Shown: piece by piece, positions 16,711 through 25,907 of the stretch
How positions within the stretch are numbered: position 1 is the first letter of the stretch
How the letters are laid out: each line of letters opens with the position of its first letter
NCBI GenBank assembly: GCA_947495055.1
Contig: CANLXO010000004.1
Location: 186,001 to 250,000 of the forward strand
Length of the DNA: 64,000 nt
From: an uncultured Psychrobacter sp.
GTDB taxonomy: Bacteria > Pseudomonadota > Gammaproteobacteria > Pseudomonadales > Moraxellaceae
Direction of reading: 5' to 3'
Translations under genes and position numbers: made by a program
The notes under the pieces: generated by a model
Database searches by the model: none
Seen by the model: only the letters and a program-made list of their open reading frames with translations
What the model was told of the DNA's origin: nothing

Positions 16711-17841
16711 CTACGACTGCTGCGGGGTAATCAAATACTTCTCGCCAGTCGCTTGTTTGCCATAAGCGGCGATAGACTGTAAATGCAGAACCTCAGGCAA
16801 TGACACTTCATGAGTATAGCTGCTGGCAAAGGTGGTTGTGATCTCATCGGCCACGCGCTGACGCATTTTCATAACGGTTTTGGTGCCGAGTTTACCAAGC
16901 GCGTTGAACAACAAGAAACCGCCAACGCCCCAAGCAAAACCAAAGTTGCGGTTTAGAACGATAGGTCCACGATTTAAAGCACCATAGACATAGACTTGCT
17001 TAAAGGTATTGGAGCCATAGACGCTGTATTCTTCAACATCATGAGTGATCGCCGCTTCCATACAGTTGAGGATATCGCTGGTTAGTTGACCACCGCCGAT
17101 AGGATCAAAGGCAATCGTAGCGCCTGTCTCGATAATCGCTGCAGTCAAATCGTCAAGGAATGACTCACTGCTTGAATTAACCACGTATTTTGCGCCCATA
17201 TCACGTAGCAAGGTTTCTTGCTCATCTTTACGTACAATATTAATCAAATCAATACCATCAGCCATACAGATACGGTTGAGCATTTGACCTAAACTTGAGG
17301 CAGCAGCGGCATGAATGATCGCTTTGTGACCTTCAGCGCGCATGGTTTCAGTCATTGCAAGGGCAGTCAGTGGATTAACGAAAGAGGATGCGCCTTCTTT
17401 AGCGGTTGTACCTTCTTTTAATTCCAAGCAGCTTTGCACATTGACGCAGTGATATTGACGATACGTACCGCCGCCGATGACTGCAACGGTTTTACCCATT
17501 AAGGCTTGCGCGGCGGGTGACGAGCCTGCGGCAACGACCGTGCCTGCGCCTTCATTGCCGACAGGGGTGTCTTTACCCACGCGGGTTTTGACCGCTGGCA
17601 TGAACTTGGCAGGGACATCTGCTGTGATCACTGGGTTTTGATCGTCGCCTGATTGCACGGCGGTAGACATGTCAGCGACGCTAAATAAAATCGCTAAATC
17701 AGAGGGATTTAGTGGCGCCGCTTCAATACGTACGACAACTTCATCATCACTTGGCTGCGGCATGCCGATATCTTGCAACGATACGGTGAGTTTGTTGTCG
17801 TCGCTGATAGTAGAGATGAGTTGTAAGTTTTTATCGCTCAT
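16711..17841 (-). CDS. Zinc-binding-type (MDR family) dehydrogenase
   Basis: 376 residues of the medium-chain dehydrogenase/reductase superfamily. The GroES-like part contains AAPLNPSDLAILF and VGNEGAGTVVAAGS (typical of the quinone oxidoreductase branch), followed by a Rossmann domain with IIHAAAASSLGQML. The catalytic zinc ligands of true alcohol dehydrogenases are not evident, so it is probably a zinc-independent NAD(P)H-dependent reductase, such as a quinone or enoyl reductase. The ATG follows AGGAGCAACACC. It precedes no obvious partner; the GST gene upstream on the same strand is 101 bp away. Confidence 0.82.
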   Translation of the reverse strand: MSDKNLQLISTISDDNKLTVSLQDIGMPQPSDDEVVVRIEAAPLNPSDLAILFSVADMSTAVQSGDDQNPVITADVPAKFMPAVKTRVGKDTPVGNEGAGTVVAAGSSPAAQALMGKTVAVIGGGTYRQYHCVNVQSCLELKEGTTAKEGASSFVNPLTALAMTETMRAEGHKAIIHAAAASSLGQMLNRICMADGIDLINIVRKDEQETLLRDMGAKYVVNSSSESFLDDLTAAIIETGATIAFDPIGGGQLTSDILNCMEAAITHDVEEYSVYGSNTFKQVYVYGALNRGPIVLNRNFGFAWGVGGFLLFNALGKLGTKTVMKMRQRVADEITTTFASSYTHEVSLPEVLHLQSIAAYGKQATGEKYLITPQQS

Positions 17842-17942
17842 GGTGTTGCTCCTACAAATGATTAAAAGGGTAAGACCAAGTATTTATGTTGATCATAGAG
17901 GGTTTGTTATTTAAATAAGCCATTATTTAGTTTAGCTTAGCG

Positions 17943-18620
17943 CTACTTAGTATTAGCAGCTTTGATCTGGGCTTGCACGTATTGCATAAATTCAGGCATA
18001 TTAGTTAGGCGATCTGCATCCACTCTCTTCGCGATATCAGATTGACTCATAGTCTCATTCCACTCTGTCATACCTGATATCTGCGCCATAATATCCCAGC
18101 CAAGCTGTCGGGCCGCAAAGGCGCTAACGATAGTATTGACGTAGTACAGGTAGATATCAGCCATCGTAAAGTGCTCGCCTGCAACCCAAGGTGAGAATTG
18201 ACACAGATGATTTAAGGCGATAATGCCGCGCTCTAATACTTGACGTACCTCCATAGCGATAGGCTTAGGAACTGGAGTGCCCGAAAAAGTAAACGGTATT
18301 AAGCGGCGACTTGGCAATTCAAAATACAGCTCTGCTATTTTCATGATCTGGCGTATCGTTGCGCGCTCTTTAGCATCGGCAGGATATAGCGGTGTGTCAG
18401 GGTAGCTCTCTTCAATAAAGTCACAAATCACGCTCGATTCTGATAGATTAAATCCATCAGGCATGGTGATAGCAGGCACTTTACCTACAGGACTTACGGC
18501 TAGTAACTCGTCACTACTGGGGTAGACTAAGTTTTCTTGGAAGGGAATGTCTTTATATAAAAGAGCGTGTTTTACTAAGTTGTAATAGTTGCTCGCAGCA
18601 AATCCATGCAAAGTAATCAT
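17943..18620 (-). CDS. Glutathione S-transferase family protein
   Basis: 225 residues: an N-terminal thioredoxin-fold domain (MITLHGFAASNYYNLVKHAL, then GKVPAI with the cis-proline and the LSESSVICDFIEE glutathione site at about residues 60-72) and an all-helical C-terminal domain with WVAGEHFTMADIYLYY. These are standard soluble GST features; the catalytic Ser/Tyr is not certain. It is divergent from a LysR gene, across a 220-bp gap that contains the palindrome TATATGCATATA (18744-18755), which makes regulation by that LysR plausible but unproven. Confidence 0.88.
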   Translation of the reverse strand: MITLHGFAASNYYNLVKHALLYKDIPFQENLVYPSSDELLAVSPVGKVPAITMPDGFNLSESSVICDFIEESYPDTPLYPADAKERATIRQIMKIAELYFELPSRRLIPFTFSGTPVPKPIAMEVRQVLERGIIALNHLCQFSPWVAGEHFTMADIYLYYVNTIVSAFAARQLGWDIMAQISGMTEWNETMSQSDIAKRVDADRLTNMPEFMQYVQAQIKAANTK

Positions 18621-18840
18621 AAGTCGTCTTCCGTTATTGATGTTTTTTAGTAGTCAAAGCGTTTTTGACATCCCTGTATCGAATACGTCTTAGCATCTGT
18701 ACTCGCTAAATCAGACCTATTATTACTGGTTTTAATAGGCTTGTATATGCATATAAACGTGAATCACTATTGCTTTTATGACAATAATAAGGCGAAAATG
18801 TCTAGATACGTGCAATTAAAGCGGTAAAAGGAGAGGGGAG

Positions 18841-19752
18841 TTGGATCAACTGCGAGCCATACGCTATTTTTGTAAAGTCGCTGAAACTGGCAGCTTTACC
18901 AAGGCGGCAAAGGCGTTTGGGGTGCCACCATCGTCGCTGTCAAGACGTGTGGCTGATTTAGAAAAGAGTCTGGGCGCAACCTTATTAAAGCGCTCAACCC
19001 GCATTGTTAAAATGACAGAAGTGGGGCAAATTTACTATAACGATGTGCAGCAGATACTCAGTCAGCTCAAACAAAGTTCAGAGACCGTCCAGAGTTATCA
19101 AACCACGCCAATGGGACGGCTGCGCATTAGCTCAATGGTCGGCTTCGGTGAAAAAATCCTGCTGCCATTGTTAGATGAATTTAGCGCGCTGTATCCAAAG
19201 ATTGTCTTAGATGTAAGCTTAAGCGATGAGCTGTCCACCCTTGGGCGTGATGACGTCGACATCGCCATTCGCGGCGGTTATGCGCCTAATGAGCGCGTAC
19301 TGGCGATAAGACTTATGGACAATGGTTTTATCCCTGTCGCAGCGCCAAGTTATCTAGATAACTATGGCACGCCCGAAGACGCAATGGCATTAAAACAGCA
19401 TCAAGGCTTATATTTTAAAGCGCCAACAGGGCCAACGCCTTGGCTTTGTTATATAGATAATCAGTGGCATGATGTCTCAGGGCCTGCGGTCGCCATATCT
19501 AATAACGGGCCGTGGCTAGCAAAAAAGGCTTGTAGCGGTGACGGTATTTTGATGTCTACGCGCTGGGCGTTAGCCTCATATCTGGAGTCAGGGCAGCTCA
19601 TAGAGCTAAAGTTTACGCATCCATTAGCGATTACTCAGCAGGCAGATATGGCGGTATATCTGCTGTATCAAAAACAGCGCTACTTGATGCCCAAAGTCAA
19701 AGCTGCGGTGGATTTTTTGGTTGAGAGAATAAAAGTAGCTGATGACCAATAA
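18841..19752 (+). CDS. LysR-type regulator, CrgA-like, TTG start
   Basis: 303 residues starting with TTG, supported by the strong GGAGAGGGG ribosome site immediately upstream and the conserved MDQLRAIRYFCKVAETGSF family N-terminus. The wHTH (KAAKAFGVPPSSLSRRVADLE) and the effector domain are both intact. It resembles the CrgA/DsdC-like group that often controls a divergent oxidoreductase or GST gene. It is followed 10 bp later by an SDR gene that is probably co-transcribed. Confidence 0.88.
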   Translation: MDQLRAIRYFCKVAETGSFTKAAKAFGVPPSSLSRRVADLEKSLGATLLKRSTRIVKMTEVGQIYYNDVQQILSQLKQSSETVQSYQTTPMGRLRISSMVGFGEKILLPLLDEFSALYPKIVLDVSLSDELSTLGRDDVDIAIRGGYAPNERVLAIRLMDNGFIPVAAPSYLDNYGTPEDAMALKQHQGLYFKAPTGPTPWLCYIDNQWHDVSGPAVAISNNGPWLAKKACSGDGILMSTRWALASYLESGQLIELKFTHPLAITQQADMAVYLLYQKQRYLMPKVKAAVDFLVERIKVADDQ

Positions 19753-19762
19753 GGAGATAGTT

Positions 19763-20491
19763 ATGAGTAGAGCACCAGTAGCAGTTGTCATTGGAGCAGG
19801 CGACGCCACTGGCAGCGCGGTTGCCAGGCGTTTCGCCAGAGAAGGATTCACCTTGTGCGTGACTAGAAGGACTGTTGATAAACTAAGCACGTTAGTCAGT
19901 GATATCGAGGCCGCTGGTGGCATAGCCATACCATTTGGCTGTGATGCTCGCATAGAGCAAGAGATGGTCGCGCTGTTTGCTCATATTGAGCAAGATGTTG
20001 GCCCGATTGAAGTTGTGGTGTTTAATATTGGTGCAAATGTACATTTCTCCATTTTAGAGACTACAGAACGCGTGTATCGAAAAGTATGGGAAATGGGCGC
20101 ATTAGCTGGGTTTTTGACGGGTAAGGAAGCGGCAAAAGTCATGTTACCGCGCCAAAAAGGCACCATTATCTTTACTGGTGCGACGGCATCATTACGAGGT
20201 GCTAGTGGGTTTTCAGCTTTTGCGAGTGCTAAATTTGCCCTGCGAGCACTGGCACAAAGCATGGCGCGCGAGCTTGGACCAAAAGGCATACACGTAGCGC
20301 ATACTGTTATCGATGGGGTTATCGATACTGAATTTGCTCGAGATAACTTTGCTGATCTCTATGCGCTCAAAGATCAAGGCGCAATACTAAATCCAGAACA
20401 TATCGCCGAGCAGTATTGGCAGCTGCATTGTCAGCCAAGAGATTGCTGGACACATGAGCTGGATCTACGTCCTTGGATGGAAACCTTTTAA
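19763..20491 (+). CDS. SDR family oxidoreductase
   Basis: 242 residues from the ATG at 19763, chosen because AAGGAGATAGTT precedes it; an in-frame ATG at 19742 overlaps the LysR gene and lacks a site. The N-terminus shows VVIGAGDATGSAVARRF with a slightly altered glycine motif (GAGDATG). The usual catalytic tyrosine motif YxxxK is replaced by FASAK around residue 150, so catalysis may be altered or the enzyme may use a different residue. It is a likely operon partner of the preceding regulator. The substrate is unknown. Confidence 0.83.
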   Translation: MSRAPVAVVIGAGDATGSAVARRFAREGFTLCVTRRTVDKLSTLVSDIEAAGGIAIPFGCDARIEQEMVALFAHIEQDVGPIEVVVFNIGANVHFSILETTERVYRKVWEMGALAGFLTGKEAAKVMLPRQKGTIIFTGATASLRGASGFSAFASAKFALRALAQSMARELGPKGIHVAHTVIDGVIDTEFARDNFADLYALKDQGAILNPEHIAEQYWQLHCQPRDCWTHELDLRPWMETF

Positions 20492-20747
20492 AGTTAATGA
20501 ATCATTAGAGGATGTATTAAACTCTATACAAATATAAGCCGGCAAGTATGGCTTGCCAGATAGTTAGCCATTAACGGTCTGTAATAGTGTCTATTTAACA
20601 TAATATACATTATGCGAAAAAAAACCAACGGCTTTTAGGATTGCGTACGTATTTTTTACTGACCGCTATTTGCAAATATTGTCACTCGTTCTTATAGAAT
20701 TCATTTAAAAGAACTTGCTCAAACCTTTTACAACGAACACGCTAACT

Positions 20748-21245
20748 TTATTTTAACGAGCGACAACTCTTAATTAAATGCTCTCGTAAAGATGTGCCTT
20801 CGCTATCCAAAATGACATCTGCTATCTGGCAGACACTCTCATCGCACACCAACTCATAATACACCTGATTAGACACATCGTCGACTTGCACTAAATTGAC
20901 CTGAACCAATCCAGTTGTTGTCATCGAAAACGTTTTGTCTTGCGCATAGTCAGGATCTTGCGAGCTCCACAGCACGTCATAGCCAATATGACAGGATACT
21001 TGCTCTTTAACAAAATACTCTTGCTCAAGTTGCATAGCAGCCTGTAGCTCTGGATTGGCGTATTGTTGCAACGTAGACGGATACTCTTGTCCTTGATTAT
21101 AGGCATCTTGCTCGTACATCTTAGCAATCGTATCCACTTTCAATGCAAAGGCCATCTGTAGCGGCTCCGTTAAGTTGGCGCTCGCTGTTACTGCAAAGAC
21201 TCCTGTTATTAACAATCCTACAGCTAAAAAAATCGATTTTTGCAT
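20748..21245 (-). CDS. Exported hypothetical protein
   Basis: 165 residues with a Sec-type signal peptide (MQKSIFLAVGLLITGVFAVTASA, cleavage near residue 23). The mature part has four Cys (CHIGY, the CDESVC pair and a CRSLK near the end), consistent with disulfides in the periplasm. No recognised domain. AGGATACC precedes the ATG. It is convergent with the upstream SDR across a 256-bp gap, in which I see only a small GGCAAG/CTTGCC hairpin. Confidence 0.75.
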   Translation of the reverse strand: MQKSIFLAVGLLITGVFAVTASANLTEPLQMAFALKVDTIAKMYEQDAYNQGQEYPSTLQQYANPELQAAMQLEQEYFVKEQVSCHIGYDVLWSSQDPDYAQDKTFSMTTTGLVQVNLVQVDDVSNQVYYELVCDESVCQIADVILDSEGTSLREHLIKSCRSLK

Positions 21246-21399
21246 GGTATCCTACGTTTATGCTATCTTAAGTGTTATATTCATAAAAACACATAAAAAA
21301 GCTATCACTACTGATAAGTAACATTCTATAAGTAGCATCATTTAGGTTAAGGGCACAATTGCTGTTTTGCTATATTCACATAACGATAAGGATATTATT

Positions 21400-22062
21400 A
21401 TGATCTCATCTCGTTTTAATTTATCTCGCCCTTATCTCAAGTCTCTATTGGTAGCACCACTCTTTGCATCCCTTATGGTGACTAGCGGCTGTCAACTCTC
21501 AGCTGAGTCAAACGCGACAACGACCTCACCAAATAACGCGTCCACAGGCTCTGATATGAGCCAGCAAACCCTTATACAGCAAGCAATGCGCATTCAGCGG
21601 GCACTGGCTAATAACGATTATGCCAGAATTGCCGATGATATCCATCCCACGCGTGGCGTGCGTTTTTCTATGTATGCCTATATTCGACCTGAATCCGACA
21701 AAGTGTTTAGCCGTGAGCAATACGTACAGTATCTTGATGAAGCCAATATTCGCTTTACTTGGGGTCAAAAAGACGGCACTGGTAATCTGTATGTGACGCC
21801 TTTGCCTGATTATCTAGCAGACTGGGTAAAAGCGGATTACTTCAATGATCAGTCGACGACCATCAATGCGAGCGCTGCTGTTGGTAATAGTATCAACAAT
21901 TTAGACCGAATATATCCAGATTCAGATTATGTTGAGTTCTATAACCCTGGGGTCAATCCCGAATACGGTGGTATGGACTGGCGCGCCCTACGGCTTGTGT
22001 TCGATGAGTATCAAGGCCGCCGCTACTTAGTCGCTGTTATAAGCGATCAATGGACGATATAA
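21400..22062 (+). CDS. Putative lipoprotein of unknown function
   Basis: 220 residues from the ATG at 21400, which has AAGGAT upstream; a TTG at 21367 is less likely. The N-terminus has a basic start, a hydrophobic core and SLMVTSGC with a cysteine at about residue 31, an acceptable though not ideal lipobox. A Thr/Asn/Ser linker follows, then a compact domain rich in aromatic residues. The domain resembles the small outer-membrane or periplasmic lipoproteins of unknown function common in this family. It ends at a clear terminator. Confidence 0.75.
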   Translation: MISSRFNLSRPYLKSLLVAPLFASLMVTSGCQLSAESNATTTSPNNASTGSDMSQQTLIQQAMRIQRALANNDYARIADDIHPTRGVRFSMYAYIRPESDKVFSREQYVQYLDEANIRFTWGQKDGTGNLYVTPLPDYLADWVKADYFNDQSTTINASAAVGNSINNLDRIYPDSDYVEFYNPGVNPEYGGMDWRALRLVFDEYQGRRYLVAVISDQWTI

Positions 22063-22095
22063 GTTGCTGATTTATATTATATTTTTCTATAAGGA

Positions 22096-22130
22096 GGCAG
22101 GGTGTCTATAGTGATGCCCTGCCCCTTTTT
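22096..22130 (+). terminator. Rho-independent terminator after the lipoprotein gene
   Basis: GGCAGGG pairs with CCCTGCC and is followed by CC and five T, 34 bp past the stop codon. Confidence 0.85.
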
Positions 22131-22150
22131 ATATGTAGAGTTATAAAAAA

Positions 22151-22894
22151 CTACAGCGGTGTCTGCCGAAAAAACTTCACCATAATGTCATAAATATCAG
22201 GATAAGCATCAACGAGCTTTTGTGGCGTCTCAAAAAACACCTCGCTTAGCACCGCAAAGAACTCGGCTGGATTGGTTGCGCCGTAACGATCAAGTCCTGA
22301 TTTGCGATGGGTTTGAAAGTCCTCAAAATCACGGCTCATAATCTTGGTCCAGCGCTCAGGATCCATATCCGGCTGCATCGGCGGAAAGCCATTAGCACGG
22401 CCATTAAGCATATCGAGCTTATGCACGAACTCGTGAATAACGACGTTATGACCGTCACGCTCGCCTGAATGCTTGGCATCTTTCCATGACAGAATCACAG
22501 GCCCGCGCTGCCACGCCTCGCCGCTACGGTGCTGTTGACCTTCGTGGACGATGCCGTATTCATCGACGCTCTTGGCCTCGCTTTTATAAGACCCTGGGTA
22601 AATGATGATTGACGACCATCCTTTATACCACTCAAGACCCAGATTGAGAATCGGCAGGCAGGCTTGTAGCGCAATCGATTGCCTAACCTTATCGGTAATC
22701 TCAAAGCCCTGCGCGCCAGTGATAGACTTGTCTGCCAAAAATAACGTCGCCAGCTCAAATAGTCTTGCCAGCTCATCGTCGTCTAAACGATCAAGAATAA
22801 CAACGAGCTGCGCCGCTTGCGCCCAGTCATCTTGGCTATATTTACTATTATCCAGTACACGCTGCTCACGCCACTCTTTTATCATCTCAAACAT
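22151..22894 (-). CDS. mtfA: MtfA-type zinc-dependent peptidase
   Basis: 247 residues. The HEFVH zinc-binding motif is at residues 154-158 and the downstream NPAEFFAVLSEVFFE segment supplies the third ligand as in the MtfA family. In E. coli MtfA titrates the repressor Mlc and so affects PtsG; Moraxellaceae generally lack that glucose PTS, so the role here is probably as a peptidase. The ATG follows AAGGATAATATAA. It is convergent with the lipoprotein gene. Confidence 0.88.
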   Translation of the reverse strand: MFEMIKEWREQRVLDNSKYSQDDWAQAAQLVVILDRLDDDELARLFELATLFLADKSITGAQGFEITDKVRQSIALQACLPILNLGLEWYKGWSSIIIYPGSYKSEAKSVDEYGIVHEGQQHRSGEAWQRGPVILSWKDAKHSGERDGHNVVIHEFVHKLDMLNGRANGFPPMQPDMDPERWTKIMSRDFEDFQTHRKSGLDRYGATNPAEFFAVLSEVFFETPQKLVDAYPDIYDIMVKFFRQTPL

Positions 22895-23314
22895 TTATAT
22901 TATCCTTGCCTTATCGCTAATAGAGAAATTTTGCTTTTAAACTTAAATATTATTAGTACTAGTCTAATGGTAATGAAGTTAGAGTTTCAGAGTGATAGCA
23001 AGCAACTTAGCGCTATACTTATTGATCGCGCCCAAATAATACTGTCATCTGTGCCTGTGAGAGCCAAACAGTATCCGCGTCAAAGCGTACGTCAACTCTT
23101 GCTTGACCATCGATACTTTGATAACTCTCTATTTTATTGTGCAAACCTAAGTCACTACTATTTATCGTCATTACTATTTATCACTGTCATTGTTTGGCGG
23201 TTATACTTTAAGATTGACTTAATAGTAGCACTTCAACTTGAGATGTTCGTTTAAATATTGATATGCATAGCGCAGTATAGTGAACACTTAACAATAATAT
23301 TCAAGGAGCGCATC
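22895..23314. other. Intergenic region with no supported gene
   Basis: Between the divergent mtfA and DUF2855 genes. A plus-strand frame through 23254 overlaps the mtfA start and has low-complexity, atypical composition, so I do not call it. The stretch should hold the two divergent promoters; I see no terminator or strong palindrome. Confidence 0.5.
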
Positions 23315-24412
23315 ATGCCAACACTCAACGTACAAGAATTTCAAACCAACAAAGCCGATATTACTCAGTCGCGCATCATTGAGACGAGATGCCAGCCAAT
23401 CACTGATGGCGAAGTACTGCTCAAGATTGACCGCTTCGCCTTTACCGCCAATAACATTACCTATGCGGTGATGGGCGATTACCTGCGCTATTGGCAGTTC
23501 TTTGCGCCCAGTGGCGATAACCCCGAGCACTGGGGCATTATTCCCGTGTGGGGATTTGCCGATGTCATCGAATCAAATAACGATGAGGTCCCTGTCGGCG
23601 AGCGGCTATTTGGTTATTTCCCGCCTGCCACTACCCTTGTGATTAAGCCTGTGCGCGTAAGTGGCTCAATTCTTATGGATGGCAGCGATCATCGAGCGCA
23701 TCTACCACCAAGCTATAACCTATATCAGCGCGTCAATCACGAGGTAGGCTACGACCGCGCTTATGACAACCCGCGCATGTTACTTGCCGTGCTGCATCTC
23801 ACTGCGTTTTGTATTCAGGATATGCTGGCGAGCAATGACTGGTATGGAGCTGAGCAAGTCGTCATTATCAGCGCCTCTAGCAAGACCAGTATCGGCTTGG
23901 GATATGGACTAAGTAATGACACAGATGCGCCAACCGTCATCGGTCTGACCTCAAATCGTAACTTAGACTTCGTACAGTCCATAGATGCCTACGATACGGT
24001 GCTCAGCTACGACGATATCGAACAGATTGACGCAAATACTCCGACCGTCATCGTCGATATGTCCGCCAATACTGAGGTGCTTAGTCGCCTGCATAAGCAT
24101 TTGGGCGACAACATGCGCTTTACCAGTAACGTTGGACTGACGCATTGGGATGAGCCGCGTCAAGCTGAGGGCATCATCACGCAGCGCAGCGAGCAATTTT
24201 TTGCGCCAAGTCAAATTCAAAAGCTAATGAAAGAATGGGGCGCTGATAAGTTTAACGAGCGCTCTACGCGTTATATTATGGACTGTGCTGCCAAGACCAG
24301 TCGCTGGCTAAAGATCAAAGAGCTGGACGGCGTTAAAGGGTTGTCGGAGATCTATGCTGATGTTTGCGAGGGCACGATACCCGCTGATGAGGGGTTAATC
24401 GTTGTGATGTAA
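23315..24412 (+). CDS. DUF2855 family protein
   Basis: 365 residues from the ATG at 23315, selected for the AAGGAG ribosome site; a frame starting at 23258 has none. The protein has an MDR-like layout (FAFTANNITYAVMGDYLRYW early, then VVIISASSKTSIGLGYGL resembling a nucleotide-binding segment) and matches the DUF2855 family in my recognition. The reaction is not established. It stands alone, convergent with tesA. Confidence 0.8.
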   Translation: MPTLNVQEFQTNKADITQSRIIETRCQPITDGEVLLKIDRFAFTANNITYAVMGDYLRYWQFFAPSGDNPEHWGIIPVWGFADVIESNNDEVPVGERLFGYFPPATTLVIKPVRVSGSILMDGSDHRAHLPPSYNLYQRVNHEVGYDRAYDNPRMLLAVLHLTAFCIQDMLASNDWYGAEQVVIISASSKTSIGLGYGLSNDTDAPTVIGLTSNRNLDFVQSIDAYDTVLSYDDIEQIDANTPTVIVDMSANTEVLSRLHKHLGDNMRFTSNVGLTHWDEPRQAEGIITQRSEQFFAPSQIQKLMKEWGADKFNERSTRYIMDCAAKTSRWLKIKELDGVKGLSEIYADVCEGTIPADEGLIVVM

Positions 24413-24468
24413 TTAAAAGTTAAATGTAGTCAGAGCTAAGTGATCAGACTAAGTCTCTACACTGATAC

Positions 24469-25098
24469 TCAACGCGTCCAGCCCTCTGCCTGCAAATACG
24501 CATGCAACCCCTCTGCAAAGTAGCGATAACCTGCGCCGTTGGGATGGATCTGTTCTGATTTGAGCTTATCGCTTGATATCACCTCTGACCAGCGTTTGCT
24601 ATATAGTGGTACGTTTTCGCTTTTGGCAATTTGCTTATAGATAGGATTATCGCTCGCTCTACCGAACAAGGCGCTGGTGCTAAAATACGGCTGGGCGATA
24701 AGAATGACGGGAATGTCAGCGGCTTTTAGTTGCTCAATAGCCAGAGTGATATTGGCGCTCGTCGTCCCTGATTGCACGCGCCTGAGTACATCGTTGCCAC
24801 CGACGCTCAGCAGTACCAGATCAGGGTCAAGCGTGATAACCTGATCGATACGCGCCAGCACATCAGCTGAGGTATTGCCATTGACGCCTGCGTTGATGAC
24901 CTGCCAGCCTGTCAGCCCTGTCAATACGCTAGGATAATTGTTCTGCGGCGTCGTACCATAGCCATAAGTGAGCGAATCGCCCAAAGCTACAACGCGGCTA
25001 CCTGCTGGTAAGACTTGCATATCATACTCCTGACTACAGCCTGTCGCCAAGCTGAGCGCTAAGATAGGCAACGCCCAGGTTGCCGTTAGTCGTTTCAT
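24469..25098 (-). CDS. tesA: GDSL lysophospholipase/esterase, TesA-like lipoprotein
   Basis: 209 residues. The GDSLTYGYG block places the nucleophile at Ser42; the GGND motif and a C-terminal IHPNGAGY block with the catalytic His (Asp two to four residues before it) complete the SGNH set. The N-terminal segment ends LATGC with Cys21, a lipobox, so it is probably anchored in the membrane with the enzyme in the periplasm. TesA proteins hydrolyse thioesters and lysophospholipids. AAGGGTTAAGAC precedes the ATG. Confidence 0.88.
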   Translation of the reverse strand: MKRLTATWALPILALSLATGCSQEYDMQVLPAGSRVVALGDSLTYGYGTTPQNNYPSVLTGLTGWQVINAGVNGNTSADVLARIDQVITLDPDLVLLSVGGNDVLRRVQSGTTSANITLAIEQLKAADIPVILIAQPYFSTSALFGRASDNPIYKQIAKSENVPLYSKRWSEVISSDKLKSEQIHPNGAGYRYFAEGLHAYLQAEGWTR

Positions 25099-25124
25099 GT
25101 CTTAACCCTTAAGCGCTAGCATAT

Positions 25125-25631
25125 TCACTCAGAAACTTGGAAGTCAACACTCAGAAGATTAGAAATTTTTTCACTAAACATTCTAATATTTACACCATCG
25201 TCTAACATCCAGTACTTAATATCTAAGCTAGTATTTATTTTACGTGTATGGGCTTCATATCCGAATTCATCACGTAAGGAGCTTAGCATCATATCTTTTG
25301 TGTAATAACACTTGTCCCACTCTATACAGTGCAACTTTACGGCTTCTAAATTATTGTCTTTAAAGAAGAAAAGCACCTTAAAGTAAGTGTCGAAGAGTTT
25401 ATATTCATCAATTACCAATAAAGGTTCTATGTCATCAGACCTTCCAGAAATTGAAAAATACTCCTCCCTTTCTTCAATATTTGGAAAAATTTTTTGAACT
25501 TCACTTGTACTCATACCTTTTTCAGCACCATGCCATAGCTCTTGTCCATAAGCTGGTAGAACCAAAAACAGGAAAGTACATGAAATAAAATAACGTAGCA
25601 TATTTATTTTTGGGCTAAAAAATTTATTCAT
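25125..25631 (-). CDS. Exported hypothetical protein, A/T-rich
   Basis: The reading frame extends to 25712, but the ATG at 25631 (MNKFF) or 25601 (MLRYF) gives a better N-terminus: the MLRYFISCTFLFLVLPAYGQE segment looks like a signal peptide. I use 25631, though no strong ribosome site supports either. The mature domain is about 145 residues with no recognised family. Base composition is visibly more A/T-rich than the neighbours, which hints at transfer or low expression. It is 26 bp upstream of tesA on the same strand. Confidence 0.65.
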   Translation of the reverse strand: MNKFFSPKINMLRYFISCTFLFLVLPAYGQELWHGAEKGMSTSEVQKIFPNIEEREEYFSISGRSDDIEPLLVIDEYKLFDTYFKVLFFFKDNNLEAVKLHCIEWDKCYYTKDMMLSSLRDEFGYEAHTRKINTSLDIKYWMLDDGVNIRMFSEKISNLLSVDFQVSE

Positions 25632-25907
25632 TGTTTGAAATTTACCGAATTTTAAGACTGAATGAAAGTTAAAACCAATCATATATTGAAAACTACACCA
25701 CTTCAATCGCATCGATCTGCTGCATCATCCTACGCATAATCGCCGTTATCTGACAAAAATACACCCTAAAAACAAACATTTAATATAAAACCTCTGTTGT
25801 GCTTATCCCTATAGACGCGTTATAGTCAAAGCGTACAGGATGCTGATGCGCCATTAGACCCGTCAGTTATCGAACCCATGACTTTACCAAGGATGCGTGA
25901 GGTATTT

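Noticed and set aside
22817-23254. Plus-strand frame of 145 codons between mtfA and the DUF2855 gene
   Set aside because: It overlaps the mtfA start and its own start has no ribosome site. The protein has no domain and an irregular composition. A shorter version from 22969 looks no better.
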